Positions 33,952-44,541 are shown, counted from the first letter of the stretch. The stretch is 64,000 bases of DNA from Gammaproteobacteria bacterium (GCA_013152415.1 JAADGI010000006.1:27725-91724), one strand, 5' to 3'. Translations and numbers: made by a program. Notes: generated by a model not told the origin, from the letters alone.

Positions 33952-35868
33952 TTAGAGATTATCCTCGTGGATCACGATATCAGCCTGATCTCTTAAGCCC
34001 TTCTGGTACCCAGCAAAATATTCAATGCCGCCACGTGTCTGCAAAATAGCCTTGGCACTGGCCACGGTGTCTTTATCGACCTTGTCCGGATCCACCTCCA
34101 CAACTTTTGTAAAGCGAATAAGCGCATAACTCTCGTTACCCAAGGCAATGCCGGCATAGGTCGGGGCCTTGGGGCCGGGACGTGGCATCTTGAAGACCTT
34201 CCCTAAAATGCTTGGCTTCACAAAGCTGCGGTCATCTCTGGCAAGCGGCTTGGTTTGCTTTGCCGATAACTTATTTTGCCCCAAAACCTCATTCCAATCT
34301 GCACCAGACTTTAATCTGGCAACCAACTGCTCACCGAGCTTAGATATCTCAGCTCGTGCCCGGACCGATCGGAGGTGCGCTATGATCGCATTCTTTACCT
34401 CTGCTAAAGGTTTCAGTTTTGACTCACGATGCCCATCTATACGCAGCACAACCAATGTATCTGAGCCTATTTCAATAGCCTCACTGTTCTGTCTATCAGC
34501 AAGCACCTCATCACTGAATGCCGCCTCTACAACCTGTGGCTGGGCCGCTATCCCCGTGCCCCCTCTACGGGAGAACCAAGCACTCTTCTTTAGAGTGAGC
34601 CCCAGCCCATCCACGACCGCCTGTAAGCTTTCGGGCTGTTCGTAGGAGAGATCATTTAGTTGTTCTGCTTGCTCTAAAAATTGAGCCTCTGCCAACTTGC
34701 GTTGAATTTCGTATTCCAACTCAGCGCGTACATCTTTAAGTGGCTTCTTCTTTTCTTTTTTTATACCTACGAGCTTGATGATATGGATACCGAAAGAGCT
34801 ACGGATGGGCTTGCTGACCTCCCCCTGCTTTAAGGCAAACAAGGCATCATCAAATACAGTCTCCAACACCCCACTACGTAGATACCCCAAATCGCCGCCT
34901 TTATTTGCAGTCAGTGGGTCTTCTGAACGCGCCTTGGCTAATTTTGCAAAATCCGCACCGCCTTCTATTTGCTTGATCAGCTTTCCTGCCTTAGCCTCTG
35001 CGTCAGCAACAGCAGCCGTGTTATCAGCCTTGGTGTCTATTTTTATAAATATCTGGCGAGCACGGCGCTGTTCAGGCTCTACATAACGGGCTGCATTGTC
35101 AATGTAGGCCTGGCGTAACTGCTCTTCAGTGACTTTTATTTTCTTTGCTAATTCATTTACCGACAGGCTCACATAGCTCACTTGTACCTGTTCAGGAATC
35201 CGGTATTGGGAAGTGTTCGACTCATATGCTGCCTTGACATCTTTCTCTGTCGGGGTAAATTTTCCAGCAATACTTTTTGCAGTAATCAGCGCATAACTAA
35301 ATGCTCGCTTTTGATTTTGCAGACGTACGAGACGTGCCAATTCCTTCTTTGTGCTAATAACCGATTGAGTAAATCCATTCTGGATCTGTTGTAGCATATT
35401 ATCTTGACGCAGGCTGTCTTCATATCCACTCGGTGTGTAACCTGCGCTACGCAAAGCAAGCTTGTAGAGATCAGAGGCGAATTTTCCATCTCGCTGGAAC
35501 TGATTAGTTCTTTGAATCAAATCGTTTAACTGGTCATCACTAATGCGATATCCCTGGTCTTCAGCATCTTGCACTAACAAGTTACGCTGAACAATGCCAT
35601 TGAGCACACGGAGCCGAAACTGGGGACTGTCCAAGATGGAAAGGTCAACCTTGCCATTAGCGGCCTGACGTCTCGCTCTCCTTTGGTTTTCCAAAGCACG
35701 CTTATACACATCAGCACCTATTTCTTCGCCATTGATTTTGGCCACTGGTGGATTGGCCTGGCCTTCAAAATAGGAATTTACGCCCCATAGGGCAAAGGGA
35801 ATGGAAATCAGAAAAACAACAACCCAGGCGATCCACCCGGTAGCCTTGTCTCTAATTGTGGAAAGCAT
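33952..35868 (-). CDS. ppiD: Periplasmic folding chaperone PpiD (SurA-like N domain, parvulin domain)
   Basis: A 638-residue membrane-anchored chaperone: an N-terminal transmembrane segment (about 12-30), a SurA_N-like domain (about 40-190), one parvulin domain (about 265-365; RARQIFIKID... SEDPLTANKGGDLGYLRSG ... SFGIHIIKL) and a C-terminal helical region. PpiD sits at the Sec translocon exit and helps outer-membrane and periplasmic proteins fold. It follows the HU and tRNA genes in the same orientation, an order common in gammaproteobacteria. Confidence 0.92.
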   Translation of the reverse strand: MLSTIRDKATGWIAWVVVFLISIPFALWGVNSYFEGQANPPVAKINGEEIGADVYKRALENQRRARRQAANGKVDLSILDSPQFRLRVLNGIVQRNLLVQDAEDQGYRISDDQLNDLIQRTNQFQRDGKFASDLYKLALRSAGYTPSGYEDSLRQDNMLQQIQNGFTQSVISTKKELARLVRLQNQKRAFSYALITAKSIAGKFTPTEKDVKAAYESNTSQYRIPEQVQVSYVSLSVNELAKKIKVTEEQLRQAYIDNAARYVEPEQRRARQIFIKIDTKADNTAAVADAEAKAGKLIKQIEGGADFAKLAKARSEDPLTANKGGDLGYLRSGVLETVFDDALFALKQGEVSKPIRSSFGIHIIKLVGIKKEKKKPLKDVRAELEYEIQRKLAEAQFLEQAEQLNDLSYEQPESLQAVVDGLGLTLKKSAWFSRRGGTGIAAQPQVVEAAFSDEVLADRQNSEAIEIGSDTLVVLRIDGHRESKLKPLAEVKNAIIAHLRSVRARAEISKLGEQLVARLKSGADWNEVLGQNKLSAKQTKPLARDDRSFVKPSILGKVFKMPRPGPKAPTYAGIALGNESYALIRFTKVVEVDPDKVDKDTVASAKAILQTRGGIEYFAGYQKGLRDQADIVIHEDNL

Positions 35869-35959
35869 CTATAAAAAACCTGGCGAGCGAACCTATCTCG
35901 AAACCAAAGTAATTCTCGACAGGTGATTCTGGATTATGGACCCAACAGAGATGGGCCGA

Positions 35960-36036
35960 TGGCGGAGCGGACGGGACTCGAACCCGCGACCCCCGGCGTG
36001 ACAGGCCGGTATTCTAACCAACTGAACTACCGCTCC
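35960..36036 (-). tRNA. tRNA-Asp (anticodon GTC)
   Basis: A 77-nt cloverleaf with acceptor stem GGAGCGG/CCGCTCC, D-arm GTTCAGTTGGTTAGAAT, anticodon loop CTGTCAC and T-arm GCGGGTTCGAGTCCCGT; CCA is encoded. It is 8 bp from tRNA-Val and probably transcribed together with it. Confidence 0.97.
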
Positions 36037-36044
36037 CGACGGTC

Positions 36045-36120
36045 TGGTGGGTGCTGAGGGGATCGAACCCCCGACATTCGCCTTGTAAGGGCGACGCTCT
36101 CCCAGCTGAGCTAAGCACCC
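36045..36120 (-). tRNA. tRNA-Val (anticodon TAC)
   Basis: A 76-nt cloverleaf: acceptor GGGTGCT/AGCACCC, D-arm GCTCAGCTGGGAGAGC, anticodon loop CTTACAA, T-arm GGGGGTTCGATCCCCTC, with encoded CCA. It lies 10 bp after the HU gene, so read-through transcription from hupB is likely. Confidence 0.97.
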
Positions 36121-36130
36121 AGAGGGCGCA

Positions 36131-36403
36131 CTAGTTTAAGGCATCCTTCAGGGCTTTGCCAGCCTTAAACTTGGGCGCATTCGATGCCTTGATGGTAATC
36201 GCTTCACCGGTCTGCGGATTACGCCCGGTACGCTGAGGACGGTGGCTTACGGAGAAGGTTCCAAAACCCACAATAGTTAAAGTTTCATCCTTTTGAAGAG
36301 TTGTTGTAACACCCTCTACAACGGCATCCAACGCCTTGGTGGCGGCTGACTTTGAAATATCTGCAGACTCAGCAATGAGATCAATTAGCTCGGCCTTATT
36401 CAC
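36131..36403 (-). CDS. hupB: HU-type DNA-binding protein
   Basis: A 90-residue histone-like protein with all HU features: MNKAELIDLIAESADISKSA, the dimer core VGFGTFSVSHRPQRTGRNPQTGE with the DNA-bending Pro in the arm (RNPQTGEAI), and FKAGKALKDALN at the end. The start codon is GTG, with a purine-rich site AGGGGAA seven bases before. It follows lon, the usual order in this group, and is followed by two tRNA genes. Confidence 0.95.
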   Translation of the reverse strand: MNKAELIDLIAESADISKSAATKALDAVVEGVTTTLQKDETLTIVGFGTFSVSHRPQRTGRNPQTGEAITIKASNAPKFKAGKALKDALN

Positions 36404-36527
36404 AATAAGTTCCCCTAATTTAGGTGAGTGTAATTTTAATTTAGTTGGGCCAGGACGTGTGAATTAATCACGTCTTCGCGTGTGAATAACAAGTAACCAC
36501 TGCCCCCCAGCGCCAACTTATACCAAC

Positions 36528-36580
36528 AGGGTCAAACTTGTGTCAAGGGGAAACCCGCTAAATACAAGCACTTTGACCCT
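36528..36580. repeat. Long inverted repeat between lon and hupB
   Basis: AGGGTCAAACTTGT (36528-36541) pairs with ACAAGCACTTTGACCCT (36564-36580), leaving an internal mismatch and a 22-nt loop. It lies about 58 bp after the lon stop and could form an RNA hairpin acting as terminator or 3' end stabiliser. No U tract is evident. Confidence 0.5.
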
Positions 36581-36637
36581 ATTTGGCCTACATTGGCCCC
36601 CCTTTCCCCGGTCTGGGCATACCACGCACAGGAATTT

Positions 36638-39073
36638 CTAGTGCGTCGTGACGATACCCGAAGCTGACTCTTTACCCTTCTTTGCAGACTTCTTGGCTGC
36701 CCCTGGCTTACCCGCGACCTCCACGTGAGGCATATCCACAAGCGCCATTTCCAGAACCTGATCAATCCAGCGCACCGGATGAATTTCCAATTCATCTTTA
36801 ATTTTTTTCGGGATGTCCACCAAGTCTTTCCGGTTTTCTTCGGGAATCAGCACAACCTTGATACCACCACGATGAGCCGCCAAAAGTTTCTCTTTTAAAC
36901 CACCAATGGGTAACACTTCCCCGCGTAACGTAATCTCCCCGGTCATCGCTACATCGCCACGCACCAGGGTCCCGGTCAAGGCAGACAAAATAGCCGTGCA
37001 CATCCCAACACCTGCGCTGGGGCCATCTTTTGGTGTCGCACCTTCGGGGACATGTACGTGCACATCATGAGCAGAGTAGAAATCTTGCTTAAGACCAAAA
37101 GACTCGGCTCGATTACGAACAACACTCATGGCCGCTTGAATCGATTCTTGCATCACATCACCGAGTTTACCGGTATATATATGCTTGCCCTTACCTGGCA
37201 AAATGACCGCTTCAATGGTCAACAATTCACCACCGACCTCGGTCCAGGCAAGACCTGTCACCTGACCGACTTGGTTTTTCTCTTCGGCACGACCATAACG
37301 GTGGCGACGCACTCCCAGATACTTTGCAATTTGCTTCGGACCAATGCTGGCCCGCTTGCGATTTTTGTCTAACAATAATTCTTTGGCCACCTTCCGAAAG
37401 ACCTTGGCAATCTCTCGTTCCAAACCACGCACACCCGCTTCACGGGTGTAATAACGAACGATATCAACAATGGCAACACGTGAAATTGAGATTTCATCTT
37501 CACTCAGACCGTTGTTCTCACGTTGCTTGGCAACAAGATAACGCAAGGCAATGTTAACCTTTTCATCTTCGGTGTAACCCGAAAGACGAATGACCTCCAT
37601 TCGATCCAATAAAGGGCCAGGGATATTGAGTGTATTTGCCGTAGCAATAAACATGACCTCAGACAGATCGTAGTCCACTTCCAGATAGTGATCCACAAAG
37701 GCATGATTTTGCTCGGGATCCAAAACTTCCAGCAAGGCCGATGATGGATCGCCACGAAAATCCATGGCCATCTTGTCCACTTCGTCCAACATAAACAATG
37801 GATTACGCACTTTGGTTTTGGCCAGATTCTGTACGACCTTACCGGGCAATGAGCCGATATAGGTACGACGATGACCGCGTATTTCGGCCTCATCACGCAC
37901 CCCGCCCAAGGACATACGAATAAATTTTCTATTGGTCGCCCTGGCGATAGACTGGCCTAAAGAAGTCTTGCCCACACCAGGGGGTCCGACGAGACAAAGA
38001 ATTGGACCTTTGATCTTGTTGACTCGCTGTTGAACAGCTAAATATTCGAGGATGCGCTCTTTGACCTTCTCCAGACCATAGTGGTCTTTCTCTAAAATTT
38101 CCTCGGCAGCAGCAAGATCTTTACGTACCCGAGTGCGCTTTTTCCATGGTACCGCCACCAACCAGTCGATATAGTTTCTCACCACTGTGGCCTCTGCCGA
38201 CATGGGAGACATCATTTTGAGTTTCTTCAACTCAGCATCGGCCTTTTCTTTGGCCTCTTTGGCCATACCCGCATCTTCAATCTTCTTAGCCAATTCTTCA
38301 ACTTCGTTTGGCGCGTCTTCCATGTCACCCAGTTCCTTCTGGATGGCCTTCATCTGTTCATTGAGATAATACTCACGCTGGCTTTTTTCCATTTGTTTTT
38401 TGACGCGGCCGCGAATTCGCTTTTCCACCTGCATGAGGTCGATCTCCGACTCCATCACGCCCAAAAGATGCTCGAGGCGTGCGGTCACATCTTCCATTTC
38501 CAGTACCGCCTGCTTCTCTTCGATCTTGAGGCTGAGGTGGGCACCAATAGTATCGGCAAGACGCCCAGGGTCATCAATCCCTGCCAGTGAGGTAAGAATC
38601 TCTGGTGGAATCTTGGTGTTGAGTTTCACATATTGATCAAACTCGCTAAGTACAGTACGCAACAGCGCTTCTGACTCGACCTCGGAAATTGTGCTGGGGG
38701 CAATCTCTGCAATTTCAGCACTAAAACACTCATCGGTTTCTTCGTAGCGTTTAATCTTGGCCCGGCGTTCACCTTCAACCAACACCTTGACCGTACCGTC
38801 TGGCAACTTTAGTAGCTGCAAGATGCTTGCGATAGTGCCAACGACATAGATACTGTCGGTACTGGGGTCGTCTTCACCGGCATCTTTTTGTGCTACCAAA
38901 AGAATGTGTTTGCCGGCCTCCATGGCCAACTCCAGGGCGCGAATCGATTTTTTTCTACCGACAAACAGGGGAATAACCATATGCGGAAACACCACAACAT
39001 CACGTAGCGGCAATACCGGTAATACATTTTCCGGGGTAACGGGTGTATCAGCAGAATCGTTGTTATCTTCCAT
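36638..39073 (-). CDS. lon: ATP-dependent Lon protease
   Basis: An 811-residue Lon with an N-terminal substrate-binding LAN domain (about 15-205), a coiled-coil region ([14 protein letters not shown]), the AAA+ module with Walker [12 protein letters not shown] and Walker [11 protein letters not shown], and a protease domain with the Ser-Lys dyad (catalytic Ser in [11 protein letters not shown], Lys in [10 protein letters not shown]). The last 25 residues are Lys/Ala-rich ([14 protein letters not shown]), a divergent tail. AGGAAA precedes the ATG. It degrades misfolded and regulatory proteins. Same orientation as clpX upstream. Confidence 0.97.
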   Translation of the reverse strand: MEDNNDSADTPVTPENVLPVLPLRDVVVFPHMVIPLFVGRKKSIRALELAMEAGKHILLVAQKDAGEDDPSTDSIYVVGTIASILQLLKLPDGTVKVLVEGERRAKIKRYEETDECFSAEIAEIAPSTISEVESEALLRTVLSEFDQYVKLNTKIPPEILTSLAGIDDPGRLADTIGAHLSLKIEEKQAVLEMEDVTARLEHLLGVMESEIDLMQVEKRIRGRVKKQMEKSQREYYLNEQMKAIQKELGDMEDAPNEVEELAKKIEDAGMAKEAKEKADAELKKLKMMSPMSAEATVVRNYIDWLVAVPWKKRTRVRKDLAAAEEILEKDHYGLEKVKERILEYLAVQQRVNKIKGPILCLVGPPGVGKTSLGQSIARATNRKFIRMSLGGVRDEAEIRGHRRTYIGSLPGKVVQNLAKTKVRNPLFMLDEVDKMAMDFRGDPSSALLEVLDPEQNHAFVDHYLEVDYDLSEVMFIATANTLNIPGPLLDRMEVIRLSGYTEDEKVNIALRYLVAKQRENNGLSEDEISISRVAIVDIVRYYTREAGVRGLEREIAKVFRKVAKELLLDKNRKRASIGPKQIAKYLGVRRHRYGRAEEKNQVGQVTGLAWTEVGGELLTIEAVILPGKGKHIYTGKLGDVMQESIQAAMSVVRNRAESFGLKQDFYSAHDVHVHVPEGATPKDGPSAGVGMCTAILSALTGTLVRGDVAMTGEITLRGEVLPIGGLKEKLLAAHRGGIKVVLIPEENRKDLVDIPKKIKDELEIHPVRWIDQVLEMALVDMPHVEVAGKPGAAKKSAKKGKESASGIVTTH

Positions 39074-39303
39074 TTTTTTTCCTAAGAGTTGGTCGGTCGC
39101 AGAAATTGCTGCGGTACTGGCAAGACAAGACCCACACTAATATGATGACTCTGTCCACAGAATTCAAGTTTGACGACCACAATCAGTTTAGGTACGCAAG
39201 AATAGGGCCACAACCCGACATTCAACAGCACTTAGACGCAAAAGTTATGTGGACTTTTGAAACCCGAACAGAACACCACCAACCGCAAGTGCGGTCGATA
39301 CAA

Positions 39304-40584
39304 CTACTGGCTGGAGGAGGCCGATTTGGGGTCCTCTTCCTCGTAAATATAGAGGGGCTGAGTCCCTTCCCGAATCACACCGGCATCAACCACCACCTGT
39401 TTGACCCCCTTCTGGGCAGGTAATTCATACATGGTATCCAATAGTGCCTGTTCAATGATCGAGCGCAGACCGCGAGCACCGGTCTTACGATCCATAGCCT
39501 TTTTTGCCACTGCATGTAAGGCATCTTTACGAATCTCCAGATCGACACCTTCAAACTTCAACAACTTCTGGTATTGCTTGACCAGGGCATTGCGGGGTTC
39601 GGTAAGGATACGCACCAGGGATTCTTCGTCTAACTCTCCCAAGGTGGCTACTACCGGTAAACGTCCCACAAATTCAGGAATAAGCCCGTATTTGATCAGG
39701 TCCTCGGGCTCCACACCAAGCAGGACCTCGCCTACCAGTTTGTCGTCAGATTTGCTGTGGATCTCGGCACCAAAACCAATTCCCCCCTTCTCAGAGCGGT
39801 CTTGTATGATCTTTTCCAGACCAGCGAAGGCACCTCCGCAAATAAAGAGGATATTACGGGTATCCACCTGCAAAAATTCCTGCTGGGGATGCTTACGTCC
39901 ACCCTGGGGTGGCACCGAAGCAATAGTGCCCTCAATAAGTTTCAACAAGGCCTGTTGCACACCCTCACCGGACACATCACGGGTAATGGAGGGGTTATCC
40001 GATTTGCGGGAAATCTTATCGATCTCATCGATATAGACGATGCCAATCTGGGCCTTTTCAATATCGTAGTCACATTTTTGCAACAGCTTCTGGATAATGT
40101 TCTCGACATCCTCACCCACATAACCGGCCTCGGTGAGGGTCGTCGCGTCGGCAATGGTAAACGGCACATTGAGCTGCTTGGCCAAGGTCTCGGCGAGCAA
40201 GGTTTTACCAGAACCGGTGGGGCCAATGAGCAGGATATTGCTCTTGGAGATATCGACATCACCGACTTTCTCTTCGTGTTCGATGCGCTTGTAGTGGTTG
40301 TACACAGCCACTGACAGCACTCTCTTGGCCGCATCCTGGCCAATCACGTACTCGTCCAGGATGTGATTGATCTCGTGAGGTTTGGGAAACTTACTCTTGG
40401 CATCACCGGCCTCAGGGCTGTCCTGGATCTCTTCGCGGATGATGTCATTACACAACTCGACGCATTCGTCACAGACAAATACAGAGGGTCCCGCAATCAG
40501 CTTGCGGACCTCGTGCTGACTCTTACCACAGAAGGAACAGTAGAGGAGCTTTTCGCCCTTACCGTCAACCTTGTCGTCACTCAT
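39304..40584 (-). CDS. clpX: ATP-dependent Clp protease ATPase subunit ClpX
   Basis: A 426-residue ClpX. The N-terminal zinc-binding domain has Cys16, Cys19, Cys38 and Cys41. The AAA+ domain has Walker [16 protein letters not shown], Walker [11 protein letters not shown], the pore loop GYVGEDVE and the ClpP-binding loop IGFGAEI. It unfolds substrates and feeds them to ClpP, whose gene lies 48 bp upstream in the same orientation. Confidence 0.97.
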   Translation of the reverse strand: MSDDKVDGKGEKLLYCSFCGKSQHEVRKLIAGPSVFVCDECVELCNDIIREEIQDSPEAGDAKSKFPKPHEINHILDEYVIGQDAAKRVLSVAVYNHYKRIEHEEKVGDVDISKSNILLIGPTGSGKTLLAETLAKQLNVPFTIADATTLTEAGYVGEDVENIIQKLLQKCDYDIEKAQIGIVYIDEIDKISRKSDNPSITRDVSGEGVQQALLKLIEGTIASVPPQGGRKHPQQEFLQVDTRNILFICGGAFAGLEKIIQDRSEKGGIGFGAEIHSKSDDKLVGEVLLGVEPEDLIKYGLIPEFVGRLPVVATLGELDEESLVRILTEPRNALVKQYQKLLKFEGVDLEIRKDALHAVAKKAMDRKTGARGLRSIIEQALLDTMYELPAQKGVKQVVVDAGVIREGTQPLYIYEEEDPKSASSSQ

Positions 40585-40632
40585 ACCTAAACCTCAAAAC
40601 CCATATTTGCCACGGCACTAACCTATCACAAC

Positions 40633-41310
40633 TTATTCCAAGCCTCCAGAGACGCCCTGGCCGCGCTCTGTAAGTACCGAATCCAATATCCCAAAGTCTA
40701 CCGCCTCATCCCCAGACATAAAGTTATCCCGCTCTGTATCCTGCTGGATGATGTCCAAATCCCGGCCGGTGTGCTTGGCCATGATCTTATTGAGTCGCTC
40801 CCGTACCAACAGTATCTCCTTGGCATGAATATCAATATCGGTGGCCTGACCCTGGAAGCTACCCAGGGGTTGATGGATCATGATTCGGGCATGGGGTAGA
40901 CAAAATCGCTTGCCTGCGGCCCCACCGGTAAGCAACAAGGCCCCCATACTGGCGGCTTGACCGATACACACCGTACTCACATCGGGTTTAACGAACTGCA
41001 TGGTGTCGTATATGGCCAGTCCCGAATTGACCGCACCCCCCGGTGAATTGATATAGAGGTGTATATCCTTATCTGGGTTCTCAGATTCGAGAAACAACAG
41101 CTGGGCCACGATCAGATTGGCCATGTGATCTTCTATGGGCCCGACGATGAAGACCACTCGTTCCTTAAGTAGCCGGGAATAGATGTCATAGGCCCGCTCT
41201 CCGCGCCCGGTGGTCTCGATAACCATAGGGACCAAACCCAGAGACTGGGGTTGAACTGCCCCAGAGGGGATATCCGTCATGCTGCTTATAGGGTTCATGG
41301 CGCTACTCAT
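40633..41310 (-). CDS. clpP: ATP-dependent Clp protease proteolytic subunit ClpP
   Basis: A 225-residue serine protease subunit with the catalytic triad Ser121 (GQAASMGA), His146 (MIHQPLG) and Asp195 (DTERDNFMS). The N-terminus has about 25 residues before the mature-like start LVPMVIETT, consistent with a processed propeptide. The first ATG is very close to the AGGAGAG site and the next (MNPIS) rather far, so the exact start is uncertain by four codons. It lies 11 bp after the trigger factor gene. Confidence 0.97.
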   Translation of the reverse strand: MSSAMNPISSMTDIPSGAVQPQSLGLVPMVIETTGRGERAYDIYSRLLKERVVFIVGPIEDHMANLIVAQLLFLESENPDKDIHLYINSPGGAVNSGLAIYDTMQFVKPDVSTVCIGQAASMGALLLTGGAAGKRFCLPHARIMIHQPLGSFQGQATDIDIHAKEILLVRERLNKIMAKHTGRDLDIIQQDTERDNFMSGDEAVDFGILDSVLTERGQGVSGGLE

Positions 41311-41321
41311 CTCTCCTTAAC

Positions 41322-42641
41322 TTATGTCTTATCGGTTGACTGCTGCGGATACATAAGCTCACTGAAGCCAATGGGCTTATCCACAATCTGAGCGGTCCCA
41401 AGCAAGTGCTCAACCAGCATATCCTCCATCACCACGGCCTCCACCTCAGCCAGGCGCTTAGGATCGGCATAATGCCACTGAATGAACTCCGCTGGGTCCT
41501 CGTAGGTAGCGGCCATACGCTCCAGCGTCTCCTTAACCCGGGCCGGATCTGCCTTCATACCCTGACGCTTGCTGACCTCGGACAACACCAGGCCCAACAA
41601 GACCCGGCGCTGAGCCTGATCGGCATAGAGGCTTTCATCAGAGGGTAGCTTATCCTCTGAGACCCCATTTTTCTTGAGAGTCATCCGATTAGACGACAAA
41701 AGATGCCTGGCCTCCTCATCCACCAACCGCTTGGGGACACTGATGTCGTTATTATCCGCTACCGCAGACATGACCTGATCCCGCATCAATACCCGGACAC
41801 GATCTTGTACCTCACGCTCCAGATTGCTTTGTACCTCGGCTTTCAGAGTCTCCATGGACCCGTCTTTGATACCAAAGACCTTGGCAAAATCATCATCCAG
41901 TGCCGGCAACTTGGCCTTGGCGACCTGTTTCACGCAGAGTGCAAAATCCACCTTCTTCCCCGCCATATCCGTGTTGTGATAATCATCGGGAAAGACCACG
42001 CTGATCGTGGGCTCATCACCTGCACTCAGGCCAACAAGCTGACGTTCAAAATCCTTAACCAACGCACCCTGCCCCAGGACAACCTGAAAATCCTTGGCAC
42101 TGGTGCCTGCCACGGGGTTTCCATCCAGGCTGCCATCAAAATCAAAGCTGAGACGATGACCCTCTTGGGCACAGTCGTCTACGGGCTCCCATTGAGTACG
42201 CTGTTTTTGCATCCGCTCAAGGGTACGCTGGATATCTTCTTCTGTGATTTTACACAGGGGGCGCTCAAACTGGGTACCGGTAAGGTCTTTGGGGGTAATA
42301 TCAGGGTAGATCTCAAATACCGCCACATACTCCAGGTCCTTACCCCGATCCAGAGATTTGGGCTCAATGGAGGGTCCCCCGGCAGGATTTAGCCCCTCCT
42401 GGCCAACGGCCTGCTGGAAACTGGAGTTGATCAGGTCCCCCACCACCTCTTCCATGACCTTGCCCCCATACTGGGCCTCAATCATTTTGAGAGGGACCTT
42501 CCCGGGACGAAACCCCGGTAAATTGACTGTCTTTGACAGCTTTTTTAGACGATCAAGGATCGCCTTTTCAAGCTGATCTGCGGGCAGGGCAACGGTCATC
42601 CGTCGCTCTAAGTCCCCCGTGGATTCAATAGAAACCTGCAT
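41322..42641 (-). CDS. tig: Trigger factor (ribosome-associated chaperone)
   Basis: A 439-residue trigger factor with the ribosome-binding signature in PGFRPGKVPLKMIEAQYG (about 44-61), a central FKBP-like PPIase domain (about 155-245) and a long helical C-terminal chaperone domain. It binds nascent chains at the tunnel exit. First of the tig-clpP-clpX-lon-hupB series on the minus strand; tRNA-Leu lies 85 bp upstream. Confidence 0.96.
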   Translation of the reverse strand: MQVSIESTGDLERRMTVALPADQLEKAILDRLKKLSKTVNLPGFRPGKVPLKMIEAQYGGKVMEEVVGDLINSSFQQAVGQEGLNPAGGPSIEPKSLDRGKDLEYVAVFEIYPDITPKDLTGTQFERPLCKITEEDIQRTLERMQKQRTQWEPVDDCAQEGHRLSFDFDGSLDGNPVAGTSAKDFQVVLGQGALVKDFERQLVGLSAGDEPTISVVFPDDYHNTDMAGKKVDFALCVKQVAKAKLPALDDDFAKVFGIKDGSMETLKAEVQSNLEREVQDRVRVLMRDQVMSAVADNNDISVPKRLVDEEARHLLSSNRMTLKKNGVSEDKLPSDESLYADQAQRRVLLGLVLSEVSKRQGMKADPARVKETLERMAATYEDPAEFIQWHYADPKRLAEVEAVVMEDMLVEHLLGTAQIVDKPIGFSELMYPQQSTDKT

Positions 42642-42726
42642 GAAACAACCTCTGTATTTAGTTCTACACTATAAATTTGCTCTGCAACTGGTCGGGCCCT
42701 AGACCCGGCCAACAGAAATCTCAAAC

Positions 42727-42811
<85 letters not shown>

Positions 42812-43063
42812 TTACACCTTCGCGTCCATCCACACCCAAGGGGACCACCCTATCAGAGACGGCCCCACGAGAGCGGACTGGACCGCATCGGATAACCCAT
42901 TATACACGCAGCAACACACATGCCATATCCTGGCTGATTCATCGCAGTGAGGAGGGTATTATAGCTTACAGCTTGAAGCTGGGAATTTGTGGCTGGAAAT
43001 GGGCTCTACCGAGTGGGCCAAATACCCTGAGCCCTGGGCTTATGCAAGTACAGCAAGCCCAAC

Positions 43064-43387
43064 TCAAGGGCAGATCAACACCAGCTCATGGCTGCCCAGT
43101 TGAACCACATCCCCGATCTCAAGGATCTGACGTTCGATACGCTGCCCCTTCACCCGAGTACCATTGGTACTCCCAAGGTCTTTGATAACAACATCGCGCC
43201 TTTGGGTGGACAGGGTAAAAACCTCGGCATGACGACGACTGATCGCCGGATCATTGACCGTAATAGGGTTTTCAGGATCGCGCCCGATACTCAGGGAACG
43301 AAAGGGTTCCAGCCTATATCGACCCAAGACCTTCCCTTGGCAACGTAGCTCGAGCACCGGACAAAGACTCCCTTCTGCCATAGACAA
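43064..43387 (-). CDS. FHA-domain protein
   Basis: A 107-residue protein consisting almost only of a forkhead-associated domain. The phosphothreonine-binding elements are all visible: SIGRDPENPITVND (G-R), ISRRHAEV (S..H) and KDLGSTNGTRVKGQRI. It should bind phosphorylated Thr peptides. No kinase gene is present nearby; it is a lone gene between tRNA genes. Its partner is unknown. An alternative start two codons later (MAEGS) is equally possible. Confidence 0.85.
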   Translation of the reverse strand: MSMAEGSLCPVLELRCQGKVLGRYRLEPFRSLSIGRDPENPITVNDPAISRRHAEVFTLSTQRRDVVIKDLGSTNGTRVKGQRIERQILEIGDVVQLGSHELVLICP

Positions 43388-43477
43388 TTACTCACTATTG
43401 GGCTGCACTTATCCTATACCAACAGCCTATGCGGGTGCCAGACGAAAAGGCCTGCGTACCTTGCAGGCCTCTCTGTT

Positions 43478-43553
<76 letters not shown>

Positions 43554-43625
43554 TATTTTAAACTTTCCTTGCCATCCCTGGCGCAACATCATGGCTTCGT
43601 TTATCACCGGCCCGAAACTTTATTC

Positions 43626-43702
43626 TGGGGTGAACGATGGGGCTCGAACCCACGACCACCGGAATCACAATCCGGGGCTCTACCAACTGAGCTACGCTCA
43701 CC
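43626..43702 (-). tRNA. tRNA-His (anticodon GTG)
   Basis: Acceptor GTGAGCG/CGTTCAC with the extra 5' G opposite the C discriminator that marks tRNA-His. D-arm GCTCAGTTGGTAGAGC, anticodon loop TTGTGAT, T-arm GTGGGTTCGAGCCCCAT, encoded CCA. Confidence 0.96.
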
Positions 43703-43708
43703 ATAAAT

Positions 43709-43852
43709 CAAAACTTTCTTCGCCATCCCTGGCGCAACATCATGGCTGCGTTTATCACCGGCCCGTACTTCCCTGTACGGGCGTTCACCGGGCAAAAGGT
43801 CCACTGGACCTTTTGCTGAGATCCGGTTCACCCAACTGAGCTACGCTCACCA
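43709..43852 (-). pseudogene. Duplicated tRNA-His spacer with truncated tRNA-His 5' half
   Basis: The spacer CGCCATCCCTGGCGCAACAT... (from 43720) repeats the one at 43570-43613. The far end holds GGTGAGCGTAGCTCAGTTGG (43832-43851, minus strand), the first 20 bases of tRNA-His, after which the sequence diverges. The missing tRNA body is replaced by two perfect hairpins: CAAAAGGTCC/GGACCTTTTG (43793-43815) and GCCCGTAC/GTACGGGC (43761-43782). It cannot give a functional tRNA. Confidence 0.75.
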
Positions 43853-43905
43853 TAAACCAAAACTTTCCTCTTCGTATCTCGTCACCCTACCTCTAACGAA
43901 TATAC

Positions 43906-44358
43906 TGGTGCGCCCGACAGGAATCGAACCTGTAACCTACGGCTTAGCATACCACTACAGTTTTCACTGCCAAATAAAACGAGGGTATCATCAGTCCCCT
44001 CCGTTTGTTTGTGGTCTGGACTATATCTTCGCCATCTCAGGCGGGGCACGTATAGTCTCTACGGATCCCAACAACAATGACATTGAACAGGGCCCTACCT
44101 ATCACCTGGCCAAAACGGTGTCTTGACAGTCATCAGCGTCAAGAACCCGTCACATGGCCAGTCGATCCCTTCAGCCCCTGCCGGTCAAGTGGTACGGCCC
44201 TCTGGCCGCCCCCCCAACCACTGGTTTCCTCGGTATTGCCATCGCCATCACGCGTTAAGGGTTCACCGATACAGTGCCCTCCACTCCAAAGGTTGTCTTT
44301 CCCCATGGAGGCTCCTTCACTTAAAGGCCGTTGCTCTATCCGATTGAGCTACGGGCGC
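43906..44358 (-). tRNA. tRNA-Arg (anticodon TCT) interrupted by a group I intron
   Basis: The 5' exon (44324-44358) holds acceptor GCGCCCG, D-arm GCTCAATCGGATAGAGC and the anticodon stem up to ACGGCCTT. The 3' exon (43906-43947) starts CTAAGCCGT and contains the T-arm ACAGGTTCGATTCCTGT, the closing CGGGCGC and encoded ACCA. Joined, they give an ACGGC/GCCGT anticodon stem with the 7-nt loop CTTCTAA, anticodon TCT, and a 77-nt tRNA. The gap is 376 bp and carries group I core motifs. Splicing would be needed for any function. Confidence 0.85.
43948..44323 (-). other. Group I intron within tRNA-Arg(TCT)
   Basis: A 376-nt insertion between T34 and C35 of the anticodon. The 5' exon ends in U and the intron ends in G, as in group I introns. 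The conserved core appears as GTAGAGACTATACG (the R side) and GAAGATATAGTCC (complement of 44018-44030; S side), whose GACTATA and TATAGTC strands form P7. An internal guide (GGAGCC, near 44309-44314) can pair with the 5' exon end GGC-UU with a U-G at the splice site. No homing endonuclease frame is seen. Exact boundaries depend on the predicted fold. Confidence 0.85.
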
Positions 44359-44422
44359 ACATCTATTTCAAAAAGAACGAGATACGAACGCTGTGAAACA
44401 CTCGAATCTCGTCACTATATTC

Positions 44423-44499
<77 letters not shown>

Positions 44500-44541
44500 A
44501 AGATATATGTAGCTTAACGGCCCCGTTTCTTGACCAAGCCG

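Noticed and set aside
39401..40036. Open frame of 211 codons on the plus strand
   Set aside because: Antisense to clpX, low-complexity Ser/Arg-rich product.
41703..42392. Open frame of 229 codons on the plus strand
   Set aside because: Antisense to trigger factor, without family features or ribosome site.
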